Assembly (NCBI RefSeq): GCF_041080625.1
Contig: NZ_CP163518.1
Coordinates: forward strand, 6,689,501 to 6,753,500
Length of the DNA: 64,000 bases
Source: Streptomyces sp. CG1
GTDB lineage: Bacteria > Actinomycetota > Actinomycetes > Streptomycetales > Streptomycetaceae
Direction: 5' to 3'
Positions 6,694 to 14,227 of this stretch are shown here, piece after piece. A program made the position numbers and the translations under genes. Below the pieces are notes generated by a model. It saw nothing but the letters and a program-made list of their open reading frames with translations. It had not been told where the DNA came from and ran no database searches. Each line of letters opens with the position of its first letter. Position 1 is the stretch's first letter.

Positions 6694-9093
6694 CTACTCC
6701 GTCCTCAGCCCCTCCGGGCGCATCATCCGGACCAGCGGCGGCAGGCTCAGTGCGGTGACCGTGAGGACCACCGCCGCGCCCGCGCCCGTCAGGGACAGCA
6801 CGCTGGGCCAGTCCACGCCGACCCTGGTGCCCACCATCTTCAGCAGCACCGCGCCCAGCGTCAGTCCGACGGCCGAGGCGAGCAGCAGGCCCAGCGCGAT
6901 CGGGATCGCGGTCTGCCAGAGCACCGACATGCTCAGCGTGCGTCGCCGGGTGCCGAAGGCGACCAGCGACGACAGCAGCTTCCTGCGCTCGCGCAGCTGC
7001 TCCAGCTGGGAGACCAGCAGGCTCGCGCCGATCAGCGCCAGCACACAGATGGCGCCGGCGAACGTACCGGTGCGGATGGAGGTGAACCGCTGCGACCGCT
7101 CGCTGGACGACCAGACCATCGTGTCCGCCAACGGGTCCATCCGCGCGGCCGTGTTGCGGACGTACTCGCTCGCGTCCGGCACCGACATGTCCGTCGAGAG
7201 GTACACCGATCCGGTCAGCGTCGCGCTCATCCGCTGCGACACGGCCGCCGGTGTCATCAGCACACCGCTCTCCTTGTACCCGGCGAGACCGGTGAGCGCG
7301 CGGCCCCGCTTCAGGTCGCCCGGCACGGTCCACGTGACGTCCGGGCCGCCGCCCGTGCCGTTGCGCGCGTTGAGGTGGAGCGTGCGGCCGGGCCGGGCGA
7401 GCTTCGCCACGTCGGCGTCCCGGTCCCCTCCGGTCACCGCGAAGACGTCCCCGTCACGGCAGGTCGGCAGGTCGGCCATGGCACGCAGCGTGGCACAGGT
7501 GCCGACGGTGAGTTCGACGGTGTTGTCCGGCTCCTTGTCGGGGCTCCAGCGCCGGTCGCCGAGTTCGGTGCTGCCCAGCGAGGTGGCCTTCCGCACGCTC
7601 TTGGTGGCGGCGAACTTCTCGGCGGCCGGGAGGAAGGGAACACCCCGGGACAGGTTGACCTGCATCTGTACCCGGTCGGTGTCCTGCGCTGTGGACTTGG
7701 TGTAGTCCCCCTCGACGCCCGCGAACAGCATCTGCATCGCGATCGCCCCGGCCACCGCGACCGCGATGCCGTTCACCATGCGCGCGGCCGTGCCGCTGCT
7801 CAACTGCAGCCTTCGTACGGCCAGTTGCCAGGCGATGCCGCCCCGGCCCAGCCGCGCCACGACCGCCTCGACGACCCACGGCAGCAGCGCGGTGACGCCG
7901 ACGAGCAGCAGCAGGACGCCGCCGATCACCAGGTACTGGTTGAAGTTGCCGTTGTTCCGGCCCTGTCCGACCATCGGCGTGAGGCACGCCAGTCCGCCCA
8001 GGGGCAGCAGCAGCCGCCACCACAGCCGGCGGCGCGTGGGCTTGGCCGCGCGGACCACACCCAGCGGCTCGATGACCACCCCGCGCAGCGCGAACAGCGT
8101 GACCAGCACCGCCGCCGCCGGCACCGCGATCGCGACCAGGGCGGCCAGTGCGGGCGAGGGGTTGAGGTAGCTGGGGAAGACACTGATGCCCACGACCTCG
8201 ACCGAGCCGGCGAGCTCACGGCCGAGCAGGAAGAAGGCGGTGCCGAAGGCCAGCCCGACGAGCGCTCCGGCGAGTGCCTCGCCCGCCGCGATCCGCCGGG
8301 TCATCCGGCTGTCGGAGCCCACCAGCCGCAGCGCGGCCAGCCTGCGGTCGCGCCGCTCGCCGCCGAACCGTACGGCGGTGGCGATGAACACGGCGACCGG
8401 CATCAGCAGCACCGCGAAGACGACCAGCACCAGCAGGATCAGGACCGGGTCCATCGGGTTGGCCGAGGGCGACGCGTCCGGGTTCCCGAACTGGGTGATC
8501 CGGCCCGTCCGGAAGGTGTCGATGCGCGAGGCCAGGTTCGTCGCGCCTGCGTAGTAGGCGAGTTCCTGCGAACCGACGAGCCCGCTCTCGCTGATCGTCC
8601 CGGCGATCCGGTACGGCAGCCGCTCGCGCAGCAGCTTGCCCTCACCGGAGCCGAGCAGGTCCTTCAGTGCGGGGGAGACGACCATCTCGCCCGGAGCCGG
8701 GTACTTCGCCAGGCCGGGGGCGAGCGGCGCCCGCGGCCCTTCGGGCTCCACCAGCCGGCCGCGGACGTCCTTGCCGTGGTACGTCGTGTCGGCGTCGGAG
8801 ATCACCAGGGTGTTCGCGGCCTTCGCCCGTTGCGGGCCGTAGGTGTGGTCCTGACGTGCCTCGTTGCGCTGATCCCGTACCGACAACGCGTTCGGGATCG
8901 CGGTCGTCAGCAGCAGCAGCGCCACGCCCAGGCCGACGCCGACCGCCGTCAGCAGCATCCGGATCCAGCCCTCGCGTCCGCCGGTGACGGCGAACCGGAC
9001 GCCCATGCCCAGATCCCGGGTCCATTGACGATGGGAAGGTGTGGCGCGAAGCGCCTCGGACAGGGCGGTGGTGGGTGACGGGCGGGCGGTCAC
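6694..9093 (-). CDS. ABC transporter permease (FtsX/MacB-like, two-module)
   Basis: 799 residues. The N-terminal TM (about 40-65, GVGLGVALLLLTTAI) is followed by an extracytoplasmic region, then an FtsX core around 210-330 with the usual cytosolic Arg-rich loop (RRDRRLAALRLVGSDSRM). A second extracytoplasmic domain (about 450-630) and a second FtsX core (about 675-795) with ERRKLLSSLVAFGTRRRTLSM follow. This is the long permease form found in antibiotic or antimicrobial-peptide exporters of actinobacteria. It starts at GTG 9093 and overlaps the ATPase gene by 4 bp, so they are translationally coupled. Substrate unknown. Confidence 0.88.
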   Translation of the reverse strand: MTARPSPTTALSEALRATPSHRQWTRDLGMGVRFAVTGGREGWIRMLLTAVGVGLGVALLLLTTAIPNALSVRDQRNEARQDHTYGPQRAKAANTLVISDADTTYHGKDVRGRLVEPEGPRAPLAPGLAKYPAPGEMVVSPALKDLLGSGEGKLLRERLPYRIAGTISESGLVGSQELAYYAGATNLASRIDTFRTGRITQFGNPDASPSANPMDPVLILLVLVVFAVLLMPVAVFIATAVRFGGERRDRRLAALRLVGSDSRMTRRIAAGEALAGALVGLAFGTAFFLLGRELAGSVEVVGISVFPSYLNPSPALAALVAIAVPAAAVLVTLFALRGVVIEPLGVVRAAKPTRRRLWWRLLLPLGGLACLTPMVGQGRNNGNFNQYLVIGGVLLLLVGVTALLPWVVEAVVARLGRGGIAWQLAVRRLQLSSGTAARMVNGIAVAVAGAIAMQMLFAGVEGDYTKSTAQDTDRVQMQVNLSRGVPFLPAAEKFAATKSVRKATSLGSTELGDRRWSPDKEPDNTVELTVGTCATLRAMADLPTCRDGDVFAVTGGDRDADVAKLARPGRTLHLNARNGTGGGPDVTWTVPGDLKRGRALTGLAGYKESGVLMTPAAVSQRMSATLTGSVYLSTDMSVPDASEYVRNTAARMDPLADTMVWSSSERSQRFTSIRTGTFAGAICVLALIGASLLVSQLEQLRERRKLLSSLVAFGTRRRTLSMSVLWQTAIPIALGLLLASAVGLTLGAVLLKMVGTRVGVDWPSVLSLTGAGAAVVLTVTALSLPPLVRMMRPEGLRTE

Positions 9094-9782
9094 AGTGCGC
9101 GCTCCATGTCCCGCGACTTGCCGTCGCGTACGACGATCTCCCGGTCGGAGTAGGCGGCCACCCGGGCCTCGTGCGTGACCAGGACGACGGCCGCGTTGGT
9201 GGAGCGGGCCGCGTCGGTCAGCAACTCCATCACGCGCTCGCCGTTGAGGGAGTCGAGCGCGCCGGTCGGCTCGTCGGCGAACAGCACGCGGGGCCCGGTG
9301 ACCAGCGACCGTGCCACCGCGACGCGCTGCCCCTGGCCGCCGGAGACCTCGCCGGGCCGCTTGCCCCTGAGGTCGTCCACCTCCAGGCGCTCCATCCAGG
9401 TGAGCGCGGCCTTCTCGGCCTGCTTGCGGGAGGCGCCGTTCAGGCGGAGCGGAAGGGCCACGTTCTCCACGCAGGTCAACTCCGGTACGAGCTGGCCGAA
9501 CTGGAAGACGAAGCCGAACTCGGACCGGCGCAGGGCGCTGCGCTCGGCGTCGCTCATACCGGACAGTTCGCGGCCGTCATAGGTGATGGACCCGGAGTCG
9601 GGCGGCACGATGCCGGCGAGGCAGTGCAGCAGGGTCGACTTGCCGGAGCCGGAGGGGCCCATCACGGCGACGACCTCGCCGGGGTGGATGGAGAACTCGG
9701 CGCCGTCGAGCGCGACGGTGGGGCCGTAGGCCTTGCGCAGGTCCTCGGCGATGAGCAGGGAGCCGGCCGGGGGAGGAGTCAC
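9090..9782 (-). CDS. ABC transporter ATP-binding protein
   Basis: 230 residues, the MacB/LolD-type ATPase partner of the downstream permease. Walker A GPSGSGKST (42-50), Q-loop FVFQFGQ, signature SGGQG (147-151), Walker B VLFADE (166-171) and H-loop H204 are all present. It starts at GTG 9782, overlapping the padR stop by 4 bp, and overlaps the permease start by 4 bp at its end. The three genes are one operon. Confidence 0.94.
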   Translation of the reverse strand: MTPPPAGSLLIAEDLRKAYGPTVALDGAEFSIHPGEVVAVMGPSGSGKSTLLHCLAGIVPPDSGSITYDGRELSGMSDAERSALRRSEFGFVFQFGQLVPELTCVENVALPLRLNGASRKQAEKAALTWMERLEVDDLRGKRPGEVSGGQGQRVAVARSLVTGPRVLFADEPTGALDSLNGERVMELLTDAARSTNAAVVLVTHEARVAAYSDREIVVRDGKSRDMERAL

Positions 9783-10303
9783 TTGGCCACCGCCTCGCGG
9801 AGCTTGTCGAGGCGCGCGGCGGTCAGTTCCAGCCAGCGCAGGTCGGCCTCCAGGTGGAACAGCGCGTGGTCGCAGACCAGCTGGTCCGCGAGATCGCCCT
9901 TGCGCTTGCGGTCGGTCAGGATCCGCATGCTGCGCAGGTGCTCGGCGCGCTGGGTGTCGAGGATGTCGGCCGCGTTCCGGTGGGTCAGCAGCGCGAGGAC
10001 GACCTTGGTGTACAGGGTCGACTGGAGGTACTCCTCGGGCTTCTCCGGGGTCGCGAGCCAGCGCTCGACGTCGGTGATCCCGGCGTCGGTGATGGCGTAC
10101 CGCTTGCGCTCCGGGCCGCCGCCGGCCTCGATGCCGTCGACCTCCACATAGCCGTGCTTCAGCAGCCGGGACATCGTGGAGTAGACCTGGCCGTAGTGCA
10201 GCGGCCGGTCGTGACCGAACTTCTCGTCGAAGGCCCGCTTCAGGTCGTAACCGTGACGGGGGCCGGACTCCAGGAGTCCCAGGAGGGTGTGACCGATGGA
10301 CAT
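9779..10303 (-). CDS. PadR-family transcriptional repressor
   Basis: 174 residues from ATG 10303 (MSIGHTLLGLLESGPRHGYD). The N-terminal winged helix (to about 80) has the classic PadR pattern HYGQVYSTMSRLLKHGYVEV and KRYAITDAG; the C-terminal half is the helical PadR dimerisation domain (Vir_act_alpha_C). The extension to GTG 10321 is not needed and lacks a ribosome-binding site. It heads the exporter operon and sits next to a palindrome-rich promoter, so it probably represses its own operon and is released by the transported compound. Confidence 0.9.
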   Translation of the reverse strand: MSIGHTLLGLLESGPRHGYDLKRAFDEKFGHDRPLHYGQVYSTMSRLLKHGYVEVDGIEAGGGPERKRYAITDAGITDVERWLATPEKPEEYLQSTLYTKVVLALLTHRNAADILDTQRAEHLRSMRILTDRKRKGDLADQLVCDHALFHLEADLRWLELTAARLDKLREAVAK

Positions 10304-10308
10304 GTGGA

Positions 10309-10351
10309 GCACTCTACACACGGTGTATACGCGGCATGTATACGCAGAGTG
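10309..10351. promoter_or_regulatory. Probable PadR operator upstream of the exporter operon
   Basis: Nested symmetry lies just upstream of padR. CACTCT (10310-10315) and AGAGTG (10346-10351) form the outer arms, TACAC-ACG-GTGTA (10315-10327) is a palindrome, and two GTATAC boxes (10325-10330, 10338-10343) are 7 nt apart. PadR sites are typically ATAC/GTAT dyads, so this is the likely operator. Confidence 0.6.
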
Positions 10352-10397
10352 TGGAGATCATGGCCCGCAGTACGGCAGTGCAGGTGGGCGTCGATTG

Positions 10398-10631
10398 TCA
10401 CGGTTCCGAAACGGGCGGTCGGCCCCTGCGCGGCAGCGGGCCGGCGTCCCGCGGCAGCCGCCCCGCGTCCGCCAGCGCCTTCCGCAACAGGAACTCGATC
10501 TGCGCGTTGGCCGAGCGCAGTTCGTCCCCGGCCCATCGCGCCAGCGCCTCGTAGACGGACGGGTCGAGCCGCAGCAGCACCTGCTTGCGCTGCTGCGGCC
10601 GTCGCTTCGGGGTCTCCGAAGGGTCCGTCAC
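10398..10631 (-). CDS. Small ribbon-helix-helix protein
   Basis: 77 residues from GTG 10631, overlapping the stop of the SPFH gene by 4 bp. The central part KQVLLRLDPSVYEALARWAG followed by SANAQIEFLLRKAL matches an Arc/MetJ-type ribbon-helix-helix: one strand and two helices with the SxNxQI pattern. The tails are basic and Pro-rich. It may bind DNA and regulate its own operon, for example at the palindrome 11622-11635, but direct evidence is lacking. Longer upstream starts would run inside the SPFH gene. Confidence 0.72.
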   Translation of the reverse strand: MTDPSETPKRRPQQRKQVLLRLDPSVYEALARWAGDELRSANAQIEFLLRKALADAGRLPRDAGPLPRRGRPPVSEP

Positions 10632-11563
10632 TGGTAGAGGGTCCCGGTGTTGAGGACCGGCTGCGGGGCCCGGTCCCCGCACAGCACGACCATCAGGTTG
10701 GACACCATCGCCGCCTTCCGTTCATCGTCCAGTTCCACGATCTCGGCCTCCGCGATCCGGCCGAGCGCGGCCTCGACCATGCCGACCGCGCCGTCCACGA
10801 TCTGCCGCCGTGCGGCCACGACCGCCCCCGCCTGCTGTCGCTGGAGCATCGCCGAGGCGATCTCGGGAGCGTATGCGAGATGCGTGAAGCGGGACTCGAT
10901 GATCTCCACTCCGGCCGCCTCCACTCGCGCCTGCAGCTCGACGGCCAGCTTCTCGGTGATCTCCTCGGCGTTGCCGCGCAGCGAGAGACCGTCCTCGTCG
11001 TGGGCGTCGTAGGGGTACTCGATCGCGATGTGCCGGACGGCCGTCTCGGTCTGCGTGGCGACGAACTCGGCGAAGTCGTCCACCTCGAACGTGGCCTGTG
11101 CGGTGTCCTGGACCTTCCAGACCACGACCGAGGCCAGTTCGATCGGGTTGCCGTAGGCGTCGTTGACCTTCAGGACGGCGGTCTCGTGGTTGCGCACCCG
11201 GGTGGAGATCCGGGTCCGCGAGGTGAAGGGGTTCACCCAGCGCAGGCCGTCCTGGCGGATCGTGCCCCGGTAGCGCCCGAAGAGCTGGACCACCCGGGCC
11301 TCGCCGGGCGCGACGGTGTTCAGCCCGCGCAGCGAGATGATCGCGGCGAGGAAGACGACGATCCCGGCGACGATGAGCCCGGCCTTGGCGCCGGAGGACG
11401 GGGCGGCCGAGGCGCCGGCGAGCAGCGCGGCGGTGGCGCCGAGCCCGAGCAGGCCGAGCAGCAGGGCGAGCCCGCCGCCGATGCTGTGCGCGGTGAACTC
11501 CCGCACCCGCGGCGCGGGCATCTCGGGTACGTCGGCGGTGGCGGCCGGGTCGTGTGCGGTCAT
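10628..11563 (-). CDS. SPFH (band-7/stomatin-like) membrane protein
   Basis: 311 residues from ATG 11563 behind a GGGGA site. Two hydrophobic segments (about 28-52 and 60-78) precede the SPFH domain, which starts [20 protein letters not shown] and extends to about residue 245. It ends with a helical region containing [23 protein letters not shown]. Such proteins form membrane-associated oligomers that organise microdomains and protease or transport complexes. The downstream RHH gene is translationally coupled to it. The same pair is common in Streptomyces; the precise role is unknown. Confidence 0.87.
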   Translation of the reverse strand: MTAHDPAATADVPEMPAPRVREFTAHSIGGGLALLLGLLGLGATAALLAGASAAPSSGAKAGLIVAGIVVFLAAIISLRGLNTVAPGEARVVQLFGRYRGTIRQDGLRWVNPFTSRTRISTRVRNHETAVLKVNDAYGNPIELASVVVWKVQDTAQATFEVDDFAEFVATQTETAVRHIAIEYPYDAHDEDGLSLRGNAEEITEKLAVELQARVEAAGVEIIESRFTHLAYAPEIASAMLQRQQAGAVVAARRQIVDGAVGMVEAALGRIAEAEIVELDDERKAAMVSNLMVVLCGDRAPQPVLNTGTLYQ

Positions 11564-11795
11564 GGGTGGTCCCCGTTTCTCATGAGGCCCTGCAGGTGGC
11601 AGACCTAGCTTGCTTCTATCTAAGTGATATCACTTTTATCGATCGAAGCAACCCTCTGGCCCTCAGAATCGTCGGTTCCCTTGGAGCAGGTGCTGATTGT
11701 CACGTCCGTAAAAGAGCGGATCGGGCGTCCTTTGTCATATAGACGGGTGTTAGCTTTCGGAGCTGACCCCGAGACGGAAGCGAGCGTAGGGACCG
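11564..11795. promoter_or_regulatory. Divergent SPFH / PBP promoter region with a perfect palindrome
   Basis: A 14-bp perfect palindrome AAGTGATATCACTT (11622-11635) lies in a locally AT-rich stretch upstream of the SPFH gene, about 59 bp before its start. It is placed where a repressor would overlap a promoter. The other half of the region, toward the PBP start at 11796, shows no clear -10/-35 pair to me. Confidence 0.6.
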
Positions 11796-14141
11796 ATGGG
11801 ACGAGCGGAAGAGAGACGAGCGCGACAGCGTGGTGGCCGCCGCGCGGCGCCCAGGCCCCGCCGCTCCGCACCCATGGCGGCCGCCCCGGCCGGCGGCAGG
11901 CCCTCCAGGGGCCGAAGCGGCAAGCCCCCCAAGGGCCGAATACGCCGGCTGTTCACCTGGAAGAAGATCCTCGGGACGTTCTTCGGGCTCTGCCTGCTGG
12001 TGATCGCGGCCTTCATCGGGCTGTACCTGTACGTGGACATCCCGGCCGGGAACGCCAGCGCCGAGCTGCAGAGCAACATCTACAAGTACAGCGACGGCAC
12101 GATGCTCGCCCGCACCGGCGACCTCAACCGTGAGAGCGTCGATCTCACCGAGGTCCCCAAGGACGTCCAGCGCACCTTCGTCGCGGCCGAGAACAAGAAC
12201 TTCTACCACGACGCCGGCGTCGACCTGCGGGGCACCGCGCGCGGTCTGCTCAACACCGTCATGGGGCGCGGCACACAGGGCGGTTCGACGATCACCCAGC
12301 AGTACGTCAAGAACTACTACCTGGACCAGAACCAGACCGTCACGCGCAAGCTGAAGGAACTGGTCATCTCGCTGAAGCTGGACCGCCAGAAGTCCAAGGA
12401 CTACATCCTCGCGGGCTACATCAACACCAGCTACTACGGCCGCGGCGCCTACGGCATCCAGGCCGCGGCACAGGCGTACTACCACAAGGACGCCAAGAAC
12501 CTCACCGTCCAGGAGGGCGCCTACCTCGCCGCGCTACTCCAGGCGCCGAACCAGTACGACTGGGCGATCGCCACCGACACGGGCAAGAAGCTGGCGCAGG
12601 CCCGCTGGAACTACGTCCTGGACAACATGGTCAAGCAGCAGTGGCTGGACGCGAGCAAGCGCCAGGCCATGACCTTCCCGGTGCCGAAGGCGCCCAAGGC
12701 GGCCCCCGGCATGAAGGGCCAGACCGGCTACCTGGTGGACGCGGCCAACGGGCAGCTGGAGAAGCAGCTGGTCGCCCAGGGCAAGGCCAACTCCCTCGGT
12801 GACGCCGAGGCGTTGGTGAAAAAGGGCGGCTGGACCATCACGCTCAACATCGACAAGAAGAAGCAACGCCAGCTGGAGCAGGCCGTCAAGGAGCAGCTGA
12901 CCAGCAAGCTGGACCCGAAGAAGCGCTCCGTCGACGGCGACGTCCAGCCGGGTGGCGTGTCCGTCGACCCGAAGACGGGCAAGGTGCTCGCCATGTACGG
13001 CGGCGCCGACTACTTCCAGCACTACACCAACAACGCGACCCGCCGCGACTACCAGCCCGCCTCCACCTTCAAGCCGGTGATCCTGGCCGCCGCTCTGGCC
13101 GAGGGCGGCCAGACGCAGGACGGCCAGCCCATCACGGCGAGCACGGTCTACGACGGCACCAGCGGCCGCCAGGTCGTGGACCACGGCAGCAAGGTCGGCT
13201 TCGGCCCGCCGAACGAGGACGACCGGAGCTACGGCCCCATCACCGTCCAGACGGCCATGAACCAGTCCGTCAACTCCGTCTTCGCGCAGATGGGCGTCGA
13301 CGTGGGCATGGACAAGGTGATGTCCGTCGCCGGCAAGCTCGGCATGGACACCAAGGGCATGGAGGCGGTCCCCGCACAGACGCTGGGCTCGATGGGCGCT
13401 AGCCCGCTGGAGATGGCCGGCATCTACGCGACCCTCGCCAACCACGGCGAGAAGGTCACCCCGGCGATCATCAAGTCGGCCGACCACAAGGACAGCAGCG
13501 TCACCCTGCCGGACCCGATCGGCGACCAGGTGATCCCCCGCGAGGCCGCCGACACGGTCACCTCGGTGCTCACCGGCGTGGTCGACGACGGTACGGCCAG
13601 CGACTCGGTGGCGCAGAACCCGGCGCGCGACGGGCAGCAGGTCGCGGGCAAGACGGGTACGTCCGACAACAACAAGTCGGCCTGGTTCACCGGTTACACG
13701 CCCGGCCTGGTCACCTCGGTCGGCCTGTTCGGCGAGTCCGCCAAGTCCCACGCCCAGGTTCCGCTGACGGGCGCCACGGGCCTCATCCCGGGCAGCGGCC
13801 GTATCAACGGCGGCACCTATCCGGCGAAGATCTGGGCCGCCTACACCTTCGCGGCGATGGGCGACGTCACCAAGTTCGACCTGAACACCACGCAGGGCGC
13901 GGCCGTCCAGCCGACCTACACGCCGACGCCTTCCTCGACGCCGTCCCGCACACCGTCCAGCACGCCGTCGACCTCCACGTCGCCGTCCCACAAGCCGTCG
14001 CACACACCGACCCAGTCGCCGACCCAGTCGCCCACGCAGTCGCCGACGCAGTCGCCCACACAGTCGCCGACGCAGACGCCGACGGGCGGGATCACGGACA
14101 ACCCGGTCAATCCGGGTGGCGGACAGAACTTCGGCCAGTAG
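11796..14141 (+). CDS. Bifunctional class A penicillin-binding protein (transglycosylase/transpeptidase)
   Basis: 781 residues. It has a basic cytosolic tail with an Arg/Pro/Ala stretch, one TM (about 55-75), then a glycosyltransferase-51 domain with catalytic E132 (VAAENKNFYHD) and the GGSTITQQ motif (162-169). A linker and a transpeptidase domain follow with the three penicillin-binding motifs: S423-T-F-K426, S491-V-N493 and K619-T-G621. The enzyme polymerises and cross-links peptidoglycan outside the membrane. The C-terminus (from about 706) is Ser/Thr/Pro-rich and includes six PTQS-type units encoded by a 12-bp tandem repeat (about 14007-14078), a likely wall-spanning linker whose length may vary between strains. 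Confidence 0.95.
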   Translation: MGRAEERRARQRGGRRAAPRPRRSAPMAAAPAGGRPSRGRSGKPPKGRIRRLFTWKKILGTFFGLCLLVIAAFIGLYLYVDIPAGNASAELQSNIYKYSDGTMLARTGDLNRESVDLTEVPKDVQRTFVAAENKNFYHDAGVDLRGTARGLLNTVMGRGTQGGSTITQQYVKNYYLDQNQTVTRKLKELVISLKLDRQKSKDYILAGYINTSYYGRGAYGIQAAAQAYYHKDAKNLTVQEGAYLAALLQAPNQYDWAIATDTGKKLAQARWNYVLDNMVKQQWLDASKRQAMTFPVPKAPKAAPGMKGQTGYLVDAANGQLEKQLVAQGKANSLGDAEALVKKGGWTITLNIDKKKQRQLEQAVKEQLTSKLDPKKRSVDGDVQPGGVSVDPKTGKVLAMYGGADYFQHYTNNATRRDYQPASTFKPVILAAALAEGGQTQDGQPITASTVYDGTSGRQVVDHGSKVGFGPPNEDDRSYGPITVQTAMNQSVNSVFAQMGVDVGMDKVMSVAGKLGMDTKGMEAVPAQTLGSMGASPLEMAGIYATLANHGEKVTPAIIKSADHKDSSVTLPDPIGDQVIPREAADTVTSVLTGVVDDGTASDSVAQNPARDGQQVAGKTGTSDNNKSAWFTGYTPGLVTSVGLFGESAKSHAQVPLTGATGLIPGSGRINGGTYPAKIWAAYTFAAMGDVTKFDLNTTQGAAVQPTYTPTPSSTPSRTPSSTPSTSTSPSHKPSHTPTQSPTQSPTQSPTQSPTQSPTQTPTGGITDNPVNPGGGQNFGQ

Positions 14142-14149
14142 GAGCGCAC

Positions 14150-14189
14150 ACGTGAAGGGCGCCCGGGACTTCCCGGGCGCCCTTCACGT
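14150..14189. terminator. Strong bidirectional terminator
   Basis: A perfect 18-bp stem (14150-14167 with 14172-14189) with an ACTT loop lies between the convergent PBP and phosphatase genes. Confidence 0.85.
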
Positions 14190-14227
14190 CGTAGATCCAC
14201 AAGAGCGGCTGGATCCAGAAGACCGGC

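Noticed and set aside
7375..9078. A 567-codon frame on the + strand within the ABC permease gene.
   Set aside because: Gln/Arg/His-rich antisense shadow; the permease has consistent TM segments and operon overlaps.
14007..14078. Tandem repeats in the PBP gene as a CRISPR or regulatory repeat.
   Set aside because: They are in-frame 12-bp units encoding PTQS in a wall-spanning linker and have no spacers.
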